DNA of 64,000 nt from Solitalea koreensis (lineage in GTDB: Bacteria; Bacteroidota; Bacteroidia; Sphingobacteriales; Sphingobacteriaceae): contig NZ_FXSZ01000009.1 in the NCBI RefSeq assembly GCF_900182575.1, positions 1-64,000 on the forward strand, read 5' to 3'. This document shows positions 25,209-33,537 of this stretch, one piece after another. The first letter of the stretch is position 1. Each line of letters begins with the position of its first letter. Under the pieces are notes generated by a model. The model worked only from the letters and a program-made list of their open reading frames with translations, had not been told where the DNA came from and did not search any database. Position numbers and translations under genes: made by a program.

Positions 25209-26426
25209 CTACTTAAAGCGAATTGCTTTTATAGGAGTAATGCGGGCCACCAACATTGATGGCACTATCAACATTAGCAAACACACAATTAAAGTCCCGA
25301 TGTTAAGCAATAAGATGGTAAAAAAAGAAATCTCGATCGGGACAAATTTCATGTAATAGGATTGCTGATCAAGTGTAATGATTTTGAATTTATCTTGAAG
25401 AAAGCAAAAACCTAAACCTAAGATATTTCCAATCACCATACCCCTAAGAATTAAATAGGTCCCGTTGTATAAAAATATTCTTCGAACACTAAGACTTGTT
25501 GCTCCCAGAGCTTTTAATATGCCAATCATATTTGTTCTTTCAAGAATCAATATGAGTAAGGCCGAAATCATATTGATACCAGCTACTATCAGCATCAGCA
25601 CCAAAATTACTTCAGCGTTCATATCAAGTAACGATAACCAATCAAAAATAGCCGGATATCGTTCAGGAGCGGAGTAAGCCGTAAGATTATCTCCGATGTT
25701 ATTAAATACAAAATTTGATATCGTATCGAGCTTATCATAACTTTTCAACGATAACTCATAGCCTCCTACTTCATTCGCATTCCAATTGTTCAAGCGTTGT
25801 ATGGTTTTTATATCGCCAATTACAAACATTTTATCAAGTTCTTCAATTCCTAAATCAAAAATTCCGGCAATTCGAAACTTACGCATACGTAAGGGCTCTT
25901 GGATGAAATACATCAGCACCTGATCATTCAATTTCAACTTAAGCTTACCGGCCGTATATTTTGATATCAATACCTCATTAAGCGAACTATCAGAATTAAG
26001 CTTTAAAACATTGCCGGCAACCATTTTATTCCTAAAAAAACGCCAATCAAAATCAGTCCCTACTCCTTTTAATACAACCCCTTCTATATCACCATTAGCA
26101 GATATTATCCCTGTTTTAGTTGCAAACGCCTGAATATGCTTAATATCAGGATTGTTCTTTAATAAACGATAGGCCTGCGGTTTGAGCGTTACAGCGGTAT
26201 TTTCCAGCGATGTATTCAAATCATATTTCACCACTTGTATAGCCCCGGAAAAACCAATGATTTTGTCACGTATCTCCGCTTTAAAACCAGTAACAATGGC
26301 GAAAGAGGTGATCATCACCGCCAATCCGAGAGCAATACCAGTAATGGCAATGGCGACAATCATTTTTGAAAAGCTGCGCTGAGCTCCTGAAGAAATTCGT
26401 TTGGCGATGAATAATTCGATGTTCAA
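25209..26426 (-). CDS. LolC/LolE-like ABC transporter permease
   Basis: Inner-membrane FtsX/MacB-type permease of 405 residues, of the family that in Proteobacteria extracts lipoproteins for LolA. It has one N-terminal TM (IVAIAITGIALGLAVMITSFAIV, about 24-46) and a large MacB-like periplasmic domain (about 50-265). Three C-terminal TMs follow (about 270-300, 320-345, 365-400), with LERTNMIGILKALGA, the conserved coupling motif. The N-terminal IAKRISS resembles LolC/E starts. The cognate LolD ATPase is not in the window. The start codon is TTG: an ATG would need a shift of frame. TATTTTTA on the minus strand about 30 bases upstream is a likely -7 box. Confidence 0.88.
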   Translation of the reverse strand: MNIELFIAKRISSGAQRSFSKMIVAIAITGIALGLAVMITSFAIVTGFKAEIRDKIIGFSGAIQVVKYDLNTSLENTAVTLKPQAYRLLKNNPDIKHIQAFATKTGIISANGDIEGVVLKGVGTDFDWRFFRNKMVAGNVLKLNSDSSLNEVLISKYTAGKLKLKLNDQVLMYFIQEPLRMRKFRIAGIFDLGIEELDKMFVIGDIKTIQRLNNWNANEVGGYELSLKSYDKLDTISNFVFNNIGDNLTAYSAPERYPAIFDWLSLLDMNAEVILVLMLIVAGINMISALLILILERTNMIGILKALGATSLSVRRIFLYNGTYLILRGMVIGNILGLGFCFLQDKFKIITLDQQSYYMKFVPIEISFFTILLLNIGTLIVCLLMLIVPSMLVARITPIKAIRFK

Positions 26427-26665
26427 TATTAGGTATGTTTTATCCTGTAAAAATAGGAAGCAAGATGATATAGTTGCTAAAGATTTAAAAGATAATGTAA
26501 AACCCTCATAAAATGAAATTCAGCAACATGCATTAAAAGTACCTGACGGGTTTCTTGACGGTTAAAAAAAACAAATTATTTTCAGAAAAAAAATAGTTTA
26601 GTTTGTATGTATATTATTGGCTGAAGGTAGTTTAACTGACACTACGAATTAACTATTGACTAACA

Positions 26666-27874
26666 ATGAACAAGCTCCTTATTAGCATAATTACCTTTTT
26701 CACTATTGGCATTCATATAAGTCGTGCGCAATTAACGATCCCTTTATCTAAAGGAATGCCTCCTGTAGTTGTAGGTGCTGCACAAACTAATGAATACCTG
26801 CCAAAGCTCAAAGGCAAAACTATAGCCATTGTGGTAAATCAAACTTCTATGATTGGCAACATACATTTGGTGGACAGCCTGCTGCATTTAGGAATAAACA
26901 TCAAAACAGTGTTCGCTCCTGAACATGGATTTCGCGGCGATGCTGATGCCGGAGAAAAAGTGGATAATTCAGTGGATGCTAAAACCCATCTTCCTATAGT
27001 TTCTTTATATGGCAAACATTATAAACCTTACCCTGAAGATTTAAAAGGTGTGGATATAGTTATCTTTGACATACAGGATGTAGGAGTCCGGTTTTATACA
27101 TACATCAGCACTTTACATTATTTAATGGAGGCTTGTGCTGAAAACAACGTAGATGTTATGGTATTTGACCGGCCTAATCCGAATGGATTTTATGTTGACG
27201 GACCCATTCTCGATCCTAAATTCAAATCATTTGTTGGAATGCACCCGGTTCCGATTGTTCATGGCCTGACCATTGGCGAATATGCTCAAATGATCAATGG
27301 TGAAAAATGGTTAAAGGATGGCATTCAATGCAAGCTGAGTGTAATTAGTATGAAAAACTGGGATCATTCTAAAACCTATATTTTACCCATTAAACCCTCG
27401 CCTAATTTACCTAACAACCAGGCTGTTTTATTATATCCTTCCATTTGCCTTTTTGAAGGAACAGAAATAAGTTTAGCACGCGGCACCAGCTTTCCATTTC
27501 AAGCGATAGGTGCTCCGGCACTGAAAGACCAACCGTTCAGTTTTACTCCTGTAAGCATTCAGGGAATGAGTAAAAACCCGCCTCATGAAAATCAGGAATG
27601 TCACGGTGTTGATCTTCGTAACTTTGATACTTACTTTTTCAAAAAACAACGCAAATTGAATTTAAAATGGCTCTTAAACATGTACAAAATATATCCTGAT
27701 AAAGAAAAGTTCTTTCTTCCTACCTTATTCTTTGATAAACTGGCCGGCAGCGATCAGTTGCGCAAACAGCTTATTGCAGGAAAATCCGAGTCGGAAATAC
27801 GAGCTAGTTGGGAACCGGGTTTGAGTAATTTCAAGAAGATGAGAACGCGCTATTTGCTATATCGTGATTACTAA
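26666..27874 (+). CDS. NamZ-like exo-beta-N-acetylmuramidase (DUF1343)
   Basis: Exported enzyme of 402 residues of the DUF1343 family (GH171). The characterised member NamZ releases terminal MurNAc from peptidoglycan fragments. After a signal peptide (cleavage near SRAQ, about residue 21) come GKTIAIVVNQTS, FAPEHGFRGDADAGE (about 92-106), LPIVSLYGKHYKP, VDIVIFDIQDVGVRFYTYIST and PNPNGFYVDGPIL. All are family hallmarks, and EHGFRG and DIQDVG line the predicted active site. It is probably periplasmic and part of cell-wall recycling. It is a single-gene unit upstream of fmt. Confidence 0.92.
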   Translation: MNKLLISIITFFTIGIHISRAQLTIPLSKGMPPVVVGAAQTNEYLPKLKGKTIAIVVNQTSMIGNIHLVDSLLHLGINIKTVFAPEHGFRGDADAGEKVDNSVDAKTHLPIVSLYGKHYKPYPEDLKGVDIVIFDIQDVGVRFYTYISTLHYLMEACAENNVDVMVFDRPNPNGFYVDGPILDPKFKSFVGMHPVPIVHGLTIGEYAQMINGEKWLKDGIQCKLSVISMKNWDHSKTYILPIKPSPNLPNNQAVLLYPSICLFEGTEISLARGTSFPFQAIGAPALKDQPFSFTPVSIQGMSKNPPHENQECHGVDLRNFDTYFFKKQRKLNLKWLLNMYKIYPDKEKFFLPTLFFDKLAGSDQLRKQLIAGKSESEIRASWEPGLSNFKKMRTRYLLYRDY

Positions 27875-27969
27875 GATCAGCTTTTAAACTAAAAAAGACT
27901 ATTTGATCAAATGCGCTGTGGTAGCATTTAAATTTATCTTCTTGTGAAGTTAGTCTACTTACTTTCTTC

Positions 27970-27977
27970 TAAATTTG
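27970..27977 (+). promoter_or_regulatory. fmt: -7 promoter box for fmt
   Basis: TAAATTTG fits TAnnTTTG and lies 29 bases before the fmt ATG. Confidence 0.65.
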
Positions 27978-28006
27978 TCGCACATTTTTAACATGCAAAC
28001 CTTAGT

Positions 28007-28939
28007 ATGAAAATAATCTTCATGGGCACGCCTGATTTTGCGGTGGCTTCTCTTAATATACTTGTAGAAAATGGCTATGAAATAGCAGGCGTAATAACAG
28101 CACCCGATAAACCGGCTGGCCGGGGGCAGCAACTATCACAATCGGCAGTGAAGAAATATGCCGTTGAACATAACTTAAAGGTGCTTCAACCTGAAAAGTT
28201 AAAGAATCCGGAATTTCTCTCCGAGCTAAAAAGCTTAGATGCTGATTTATTCATCGTTGTTGCTTTTCGGATGTTACCGGAAGTAGTTTGGAACATGCCT
28301 GCATTGGGAACTTTTAACCTGCACGGCTCATTATTACCGCAGTATCGTGGCGCCGCTCCAATTAACTGGGCGGTGATCAATGGCGAAAAAGAAACCGGAG
28401 TTTCTACTTTTTTCCTTCAACATGACATTGACACCGGAAACATTATTTTCAATGCCAAAACAGAAATAAACGATGAGGATTCAGCAGGAAGCATACACGA
28501 TCGTTTGATGCTAATTGGAGCTGATTTAGTACTTAAAACAGTGCAAGCGATCCAAAACAATGAAGTTCATGCAGTTCCTCAAGAGCAAGTTATCGCCAAT
28601 TTGGGACTTAATGGCACTGATCTTCGCCATGCTCCAAAGATTTTCAAAGATGACTGTAAAATCAACTGGAACCAACCTACTGAAACAATCTTTAATCATA
28701 TTCGAGGACTGAGTCCCTACCCTACCGCTTTTACTGAACTAAATGGATTGACTCTGAAATTATTCAAAACAGAAAAAGAAATTAATTCTCATACACAAAG
28801 CCCCGGTTCTTTTCTATCGGATGGAAAAAAATACCTGAAATTTGCCACCCAAAACGGATTTATTAATGTATTGGACCTCCAGTTACAGGGCAAGAAACGA
28901 ATGAGTGTAGAAGAGTTTCTTAGAGGATATCGACTGTAG
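28007..28939 (+). CDS. fmt: Methionyl-tRNA formyltransferase
   Basis: Transfers a formyl group from 10-formyl-THF to Met-tRNA for translation initiation. The 310 residues show the N-terminal Rossmann domain (IIFMGTPDFAVASL) and the KPAGRGQQL loop that contacts tRNA. The catalytic region FNLHGSLLPQYRGAAPINWAVINGE (split here: His in NLHGS, about residue 106) is followed by GVSTFFLQHDIDTGN, which has the catalytic Asp. A C-terminal OB-like domain begins near 205 (GLSPYPTAF). No def gene is nearby. Confidence 0.97.
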   Translation: MKIIFMGTPDFAVASLNILVENGYEIAGVITAPDKPAGRGQQLSQSAVKKYAVEHNLKVLQPEKLKNPEFLSELKSLDADLFIVVAFRMLPEVVWNMPALGTFNLHGSLLPQYRGAAPINWAVINGEKETGVSTFFLQHDIDTGNIIFNAKTEINDEDSAGSIHDRLMLIGADLVLKTVQAIQNNEVHAVPQEQVIANLGLNGTDLRHAPKIFKDDCKINWNQPTETIFNHIRGLSPYPTAFTELNGLTLKLFKTEKEINSHTQSPGSFLSDGKKYLKFATQNGFINVLDLQLQGKKRMSVEEFLRGYRL

Positions 28940-28946
28940 TAATAAT

Positions 28947-28995
28947 AAGGTTTTAGGTTTTAGGTTTGAAACTTCAACCTAGATCCTAAAACCTT
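28947..28995. terminator. Hairpin after fmt, same arms as at 4914
   Basis: Arms AAGGTTTTAGG (28947-28957) and CCTAAAACCTT (28985-28995), perfect over 11 bases, between fmt and a convergent lipoprotein gene. The arm sequence is the same as in the hairpin after the thioesterase gene, suggesting a recurrent element. Confidence 0.5.
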
Positions 28996-29003
28996 TAACC
29001 TAA

Positions 29004-29324
29004 TTATTTGCTCCTTATATTCTGAATTGAAATTTGCTCCAAACCGTTTGGAGCGTCTTTGCATGTAACACGTTGCCCGGTTGTTTGATATTGAACATAC
29101 ACAACCATGTTATTAACCTGATATTTTGAATCAAGACTAACGGGAGAATAAGTGGCTCCATTGATATCAATAACATAACCACAGCCGTTATTGGGATCCG
29201 AACCCGTCGGGCTGGTAAATCGAATTACGCCTTGTGTGTATCCTGGAATATCATTGTTATTGTTGCATGAGAAAAAGAGCATTGCAAAACTTAGCAACAA
29301 AAGAAAAGATTTAATTTTTTTCAT
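29004..29324 (-). CDS. Small lipoprotein of unknown function
   Basis: Predicted lipoprotein of 106 residues. The signal MKKIKSFLLLLSFAMLFFSC ends in lipobox FFSC, followed by an Asn/Asp linker (NNNNDIPG). The mature part is short and beta-rich, with a pair of well separated Cys (GCGYV and VTCKDA) and the phrase GYVIDINGATYSP. I do not recognise a family. The start is the second Met of the frame, because it gives the normal signal length. It lies alone between fmt and the HPP gene. Confidence 0.75.
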   Translation of the reverse strand: MKKIKSFLLLLSFAMLFFSCNNNNDIPGYTQGVIRFTSPTGSDPNNGCGYVIDINGATYSPVSLDSKYQVNNMVVYVQYQTTGQRVTCKDAPNGLEQISIQNIRSK

Positions 29325-29618
29325 ATCGATGGTCATCTTTAAGAGTGTGAGACTAATTATTACTTAAGATCGAAAATCAAGCCAATAAAAGCAAAAAAAG
29401 CATCCTCCTGATTTACTTTCAGATACCTTATTTTCTAGGAAATAAATTAAACCTTCCTCATTTTTTTTCTAAACAATTTGAGTAAAACCTTTCACAAAAC
29501 AGTGCTTCAAGTTCCCGACACTTTTGCAGCTTATTTGATTAGGTTTGTGCTCATAATGTGATTAAAAATAGTATTCAGATTTGGGCAATAGGGTATATTT
29601 GGAATAGATAAATAGCTA
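29325..29618. other. Divergent gap upstream of HPP gene
   Basis: AT-rich, with no gene visible. The right end holds the TATATTTG box of the HPP gene. Confidence 0.5.
29594..29601 (+). promoter_or_regulatory. -7 promoter box for HPP gene
   Basis: TATATTTG fits TAnnTTTG and lies 18 bases before the ATG at 29619. Confidence 0.65.
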
Positions 29619-30239
29619 ATGGTTAGAAAAAGAATTAAACGTGGATTAAGAGTTTCAAGATACATCATTTACAAAGAAACCTTAGTTGATTACAGAGAAC
29701 ATATTTGGTCATTTATTGGCGCTTTTATCGGCATCGGCATAATTGCATTTATCCAAAGTCTTTCATTAGCTAAACTCGAAAATGTTTTTCTAATCGGTTC
29801 ATTTGGCGCATCGAGCGTGTTAGTGTATGGTGCAATTCAAAGTCCGCTGGCTCAACCCCGTAATTTAATTGGCGGACATTTCGTTTCTGCATTGGTTGGG
29901 GTTACGGTGTGTCATATTCTGCCCGATATTATATGGTTAACGGCATCTACTGCTGTGGCCGTTTCGATTGTAGCCATGCAAATTACCAAAACCATGCACC
30001 CTCCGGGTGGCGCTACTGCATTGATTGCTGTTACCGGTTCAGAAAAAATTAAAGCTTTGGGTTATATATATGTTTTATCACCCGTTTTAACAGGCTGCTT
30101 AATTCTTCTGACGGTTGCTTTGATTTTCAACAACATGACTTCTCACAGAAAATACCCAACAAACAAGCGGTTCACCAATTCGCTTAAACGGATAATCACG
30201 AGAAGAAGAACAGTGCGCAGCCCAAACAGTATTAAATGA
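29619..30239 (+). CDS. HPP family membrane protein
   Basis: Integral membrane protein of 206 residues of the HPP family, some members of which import nitrite into chloroplasts or cyanobacteria. Four hydrophobic segments are visible (about 32-50, 55-80, 95-120 and 145-165). The defining motif is present in TKTMHPPGGATALIAVTGS (His-Pro-Pro about residue 127), together with GSFGASSVLVYGA and SPLAQPRNLIGGHF. Unlike longer members it has no C-terminal CBS domain. The basic C-terminal tail is about 30 residues. The VOC gene starts 21 bases after its stop. Substrate unknown. Confidence 0.9.
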   Translation: MVRKRIKRGLRVSRYIIYKETLVDYREHIWSFIGAFIGIGIIAFIQSLSLAKLENVFLIGSFGASSVLVYGAIQSPLAQPRNLIGGHFVSALVGVTVCHILPDIIWLTASTAVAVSIVAMQITKTMHPPGGATALIAVTGSEKIKALGYIYVLSPVLTGCLILLTVALIFNNMTSHRKYPTNKRFTNSLKRIITRRRTVRSPNSIK

Positions 30240-30260
30240 GCACCTAGTTTTTTTAAAAAA

Positions 30261-30911
30261 ATGATCATACAACAGCTCACCATTTATACAGGTCGGCTTA
30301 AAGAACAGATAGAATTCTATCAACATCTTCTTGGTCTGTCTTTAATGGCTAAAACTGAAACTTCGGCTGAATTTAAAATTGGTCACACTATCCTAATGTT
30401 ACTCGAAAACAGTTCGGCTACTCCTTATCATTTTGCAATCAATATACCGGCAAACAAAGATGAAGAGGCTTTAAAATGGTTAAAACAACGTGTAAAAATT
30501 TTGGCGGATAACGGTCATGATCTTATCGATTTTAAAAGTTGGAATGCTAAAGCCATGTATTTTTATGATTCGGATAAGAATATTGTAGAGTTAATAGCCA
30601 GAAAAAATTTAAAAACCGAAATGAATGAGCCCTTCAATCAAACTCATTTTTTAGGAATTAGCGAAATAGGGCTATCAGTTCAAAATATAGAAGAAACCTA
30701 TTTGGCGATCAAAGCAATTAAAGAATTGAGCATTTATGACGGGAATTTTGACAAATTCTGTGCAGTTGGTGATGAACAGGGGTTATTTATTATTATTGAT
30801 CAAAACAAAAAAGGCTGGTTCCCTACAAATGATTTTGCCAATACATCGAACTTCAAAATAAGTGGAGATATTAACCTGGAATTCCAGAACGGACAGATAA
30901 AACGTTATTAA
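30261..30911 (+). CDS. VOC (glyoxalase/bleomycin-resistance fold) protein
   Basis: Metal-dependent VOC superfamily protein of 216 residues. It starts directly in a betaalphabetabetabeta unit (IQQLTIYTGRLKEQIEFYQHLLGLSL, split: about 3-28), and AMYFYDSDKNIVELIARKN (about 94-112) is the typical metal-site strand with a Glu ligand. A second, less conserved half (about 125-216) begins LGISEIGLSVQNIEETYLAI. The pattern resembles ring-cleaving or glyoxalase-like enzymes, but no specific substrate can be named. It probably shares a transcript with the HPP gene upstream. Confidence 0.88.
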   Translation: MIIQQLTIYTGRLKEQIEFYQHLLGLSLMAKTETSAEFKIGHTILMLLENSSATPYHFAINIPANKDEEALKWLKQRVKILADNGHDLIDFKSWNAKAMYFYDSDKNIVELIARKNLKTEMNEPFNQTHFLGISEIGLSVQNIEETYLAIKAIKELSIYDGNFDKFCAVGDEQGLFIIIDQNKKGWFPTNDFANTSNFKISGDINLEFQNGQIKRY

Positions 30912-30943
30912 TGATTTTATTTATATATTTCGCAGATAAGATT

Positions 30944-31362
30944 ATGGCAAAAAATAAAACCATCCAAACATTGAACAGTGTTCCCGACTTTATTAATACG
31001 GTTTCGAATGAAATAAAACGCAATGATTGCTTTCGACTATTGAAATTATAAAAAATCAAACTCAGCTTGAACCAAAAATGTGGGGTTCCAGCATTGTTGG
31101 CTTTGGAAATTATCATTATAAATACAACAGCGGACACGAAGGAGACGCTCCGCTGATCGGATTTTCACCCCGAAAAGATGCGTTAACTTTATACCTTTCT
31201 CCCATATTTGAAAAGAAAGTAGAATTATTGCAGCAATTGGGAAAGCATAAAACAGGCAAAGGCTGTATCTACCTAAAAAACCTTGAAGACATTAATATTG
31301 AGGTACTAAAAGAAATGATTACATCATCAGTAAACCACATTAAAAGTCATTATCAAGCCTAG
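30944..31362 (+). pseudogene. DUF1801 gene, one-base frameshift
   Basis: The 5' part reads MAKNKTIQTLNSVPDFINT and then ...RNDCFRLLKL-stop from ATG 30944. The 3' part, in the next frame from about 31033, reads TIEIIKNQTQLEPKMWG, GFGNYHYKYNSGHEGDAPL and GFSPRKDALTLYLSP to the stop at 31362. Both parts are DUF1801 sequence, and together they would give a normal protein of about 139 residues. Loss of one base near 31034-31039 (where family members read R-L-I/V-E-I-I-K) explains the break. It may be a recent pseudogene or a sequencing error. DUF1801 (YdhG-type) function is unknown. Confidence 0.8.
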
Positions 31363-31398
31363 CTAAAAAAGGTTTTAATTATTTTGCTCCATCAAAAA

Positions 31399-32244
31399 TT
31401 ACAACACAAACCTATTCAACATGGCTACCAGCATTTTTGAAAAATCATTGAAATAACGTTTTTCATGGTAACCTACCACCCATTGAATACCGCGAGTGGC
31501 ATTGGTCATAAAAATTTCATCAGCATCGAACAGTGCTTCCGGTTTAATTTTCACTTCATGTATCTTTAAACTGGTATGCTGAGCCATCTTAAAAATCACA
31601 TTACGCATTACACCAGCGACGCAGCCTTCCGTTAGAGCCGGAGTATAGAGTTCACCGTTCTTAACTAAAAACAAATTAGAGGAGGTTCCTTCCACCAAAT
31701 AGCCTTCATCGTTCATTAAAAGGCACTCGTCCGCTTTGATTTCATTTTTATAGATCGCAGCTAATACGTAAAGAAGGCTATTACTGCTTTTTATCCAAGA
31801 AAGGGTACTGCAATTTTTCTTGACATCCTTGAAAACATCGATAATCAAACCCTTTCTGTTTAATTCATAAGGCCCCTCTTCCAGTTTATGCATCTCAATT
31901 AAAAAGCCGGCCTCGTTCGTTACAGGCGTATACAAACCTGCTCCTTCACGAAAAACAGATACACGGATACGAGCATGATCGAATATTTTATTGCTTTTAG
32001 CGAGTTGATGCACTTGCTCAATTACAAACTCAGCCGTAAACTGGTGATAATTACTCATTCGCAAAGTTTTCATCCCTGTCTGTAATCGTTCTGCATGCAA
32101 ATCAAGAAACTTGAGCTCTCCGGAAGACATACGAACCGATTCGAATAAACCATCACCATAACGAAAGGCGCGGTTTGAAGAAGTTAATACGGGTTCCTGT
32201 TCAGGTATAATTTGTCCGTTAAAATTTATAAAATGATTGTGCAT
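31399..32244 (-). CDS. Class IV aminotransferase, aminodeoxychorismate lyase-like
   Basis: PLP-dependent fold-type IV enzyme of 281 residues. Candidate roles are 4-amino-4-deoxychorismate lyase (PabC, folate synthesis) and branched-chain or D-amino-acid aminotransferase. Markers are SNRAFRYGDGLFESVR (about 23-38), LHAERLQTGM, the PLP lysine in LSWIKSSNSLLYVLAA (about 150-165), and the E-G-T/S motif GYLVEGTSSNLFLV (about 183-196). The PabC reading is favoured by size and by pabB on the other strand 11 kb away, but the family is hard to split by eye. It lies downstream of the RluD-type gene with a REP-like dyad between. Confidence 0.85.
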   Translation of the reverse strand: MHNHFINFNGQIIPEQEPVLTSSNRAFRYGDGLFESVRMSSGELKFLDLHAERLQTGMKTLRMSNYHQFTAEFVIEQVHQLAKSNKIFDHARIRVSVFREGAGLYTPVTNEAGFLIEMHKLEEGPYELNRKGLIIDVFKDVKKNCSTLSWIKSSNSLLYVLAAIYKNEIKADECLLMNDEGYLVEGTSSNLFLVKNGELYTPALTEGCVAGVMRNVIFKMAQHTSLKIHEVKIKPEALFDADEIFMTNATRGIQWVVGYHEKRYFNDFSKMLVAMLNRFVL

Positions 32245-32299
32245 TATTCGTTAAATGGTGAAGAATCGAGAACTAATTAGTACTTTTTTTATTTTTTTG

Positions 32300-32352
32300 G
32301 TCAGTTTGACCGGAGTCGAAACCATTAACACTTCGACAAAGCTCAGCCTGAC
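32300..32352. repeat. REP-like imperfect inverted repeat
   Basis: Arms of 21 bases, 32300-32320 (GTCAG ... GTCGAA) and 32332-32352 (TTCGAC ... CTGAC), match at both ends with a divergent middle. The right arm (TTCGACAAAGCTCAGCCTGAC) without one A is very like a repeat that I recall as widespread in Bacteroidota intergenic DNA. On the minus strand no U tract follows, so it is not a classical terminator. Confidence 0.55.
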
Positions 32353-32362
32353 ACTGAACTCC

Positions 32363-33415
32363 CTATTCAATTTCATGTTTTAAATAATGTCTCCATTTAT
32401 CCAAAGCACGTTGAAAATCATCAGGAAGATCTTTTTCGAAATGAATAAATTCACGATTTGTAGGATGTATAAATCCTAAGCTTTTAGCGTGCAGGGCTTG
32501 ACGAGGCAGCAGTTCAAAGCAATTATCAACGAACTGTTTGTATTTATTAAATACAGTTCCCTTCAAAATTTTATCTCCCCCATACGTTGCATCGTTAAAC
32601 AGCGGATGGCCAATATGTTGCATATGCGCCCGAATTTGATGCGTTCTGCCCGTTTCTAGCTCACACTCAATTAAGGTTACATAACCTAAGCGTTCCAATA
32701 CTTTATAATGGGTAACCGACCATTTTCCACGTTCTTCAGAATCAAAAACATCCTGTACACGACGATCTTTTAAGCTGCGTCCGATGTAACCGGTTACAGT
32801 TCCATCTTCTGTAAGATCACCCCAAACTAGAGCAACATATTTACGAGCTATTGTATGATCAAAAAACTGACGAGCCAACCAACTCATTGAGCGTTCATTC
32901 TTTGAAATAACCAATAGCCCCGAAGTATCCTTGTCAATTCGGTGCACCAAACCCGGTCGGCCATCGTTTCCAGGCATAGTTGGCAGCTGCTGGAAATGAT
33001 ACACCAATGCATTTACTAAAGTGCCTGTATAATTATTGAATCCTGGATGAACAACCATTCCCGGAGCTTTATTCACGATCAACACATCATCGTCTTCAAA
33101 AACAATATCTAACGGAATATTTTCAGGATAAACTTCAGTATCACGAGGAGGGTGCGGCAATACGATGGAAATTACATCCAAAGGCTTAACTTTATAACTG
33201 GCCTTGATGGTTTTCTCATTCACCAACACATTATCCGCTTCAATAGCATTCTGAATACGGTTACGCGTAGCATTTTGCATGCGCTGCATCAGAAACCTAT
33301 CGATTCGTAAGGGCGATTGACCTTTATCAACCACTATTCGAAAATGCTCAAACAAATCGCCTGTACCCTCTGGCTCATTAAATTCTTCTTCGTTATTATC
33401 TTCGTATGCTAACAT
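32363..33415 (-). CDS. RluA/RluD-family rRNA pseudouridine synthase
   Basis: Converts specific uridines of 23S rRNA to pseudouridine. The 350-residue protein has an N-terminal S4 RNA-binding domain (about 30-85: RIDRFLMQRM, NVLVNEKTIKASYKVKPLD). The synthase core follows, with DDDVLIVNKAPGMVVHPG and the catalytic Asp motif GLVHRIDKDTSGLLVI (about 160-175). Next come GRTHQIRAHMQHIGHPLFND and RQALHAKSLGF. This set is typical of RluD (helix 69). An acidic leader (EDNNEEEFNEPEG) precedes the S4 domain. The ATG at 33415 is used because TATCTTTG sits six bases upstream, inside any longer frame. Confidence 0.93.
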   Translation of the reverse strand: MLAYEDNNEEEFNEPEGTGDLFEHFRIVVDKGQSPLRIDRFLMQRMQNATRNRIQNAIEADNVLVNEKTIKASYKVKPLDVISIVLPHPPRDTEVYPENIPLDIVFEDDDVLIVNKAPGMVVHPGFNNYTGTLVNALVYHFQQLPTMPGNDGRPGLVHRIDKDTSGLLVISKNERSMSWLARQFFDHTIARKYVALVWGDLTEDGTVTGYIGRSLKDRRVQDVFDSEERGKWSVTHYKVLERLGYVTLIECELETGRTHQIRAHMQHIGHPLFNDATYGGDKILKGTVFNKYKQFVDNCFELLPRQALHAKSLGFIHPTNREFIHFEKDLPDDFQRALDKWRHYLKHEIE

Positions 33416-33420
33416 CGGCG

Positions 33421-33428
33421 CAAAGATA
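33421..33428 (-). promoter_or_regulatory. -7 promoter box for rluD-like gene
   Basis: Minus strand reads TATCTTTG, ending five bases before the ATG at 33415. The message is then leaderless or nearly so. Confidence 0.65.
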
Positions 33429-33537
33429 ACCGTATACAAGGTAATGAAGAAGAATGATTTGCTTTAACCTTGAAATGTTAATAATTTACTAACCATCATA
33501 TTATTCAACCTCTTTATATTCGCAAAAAAACAGTCTT

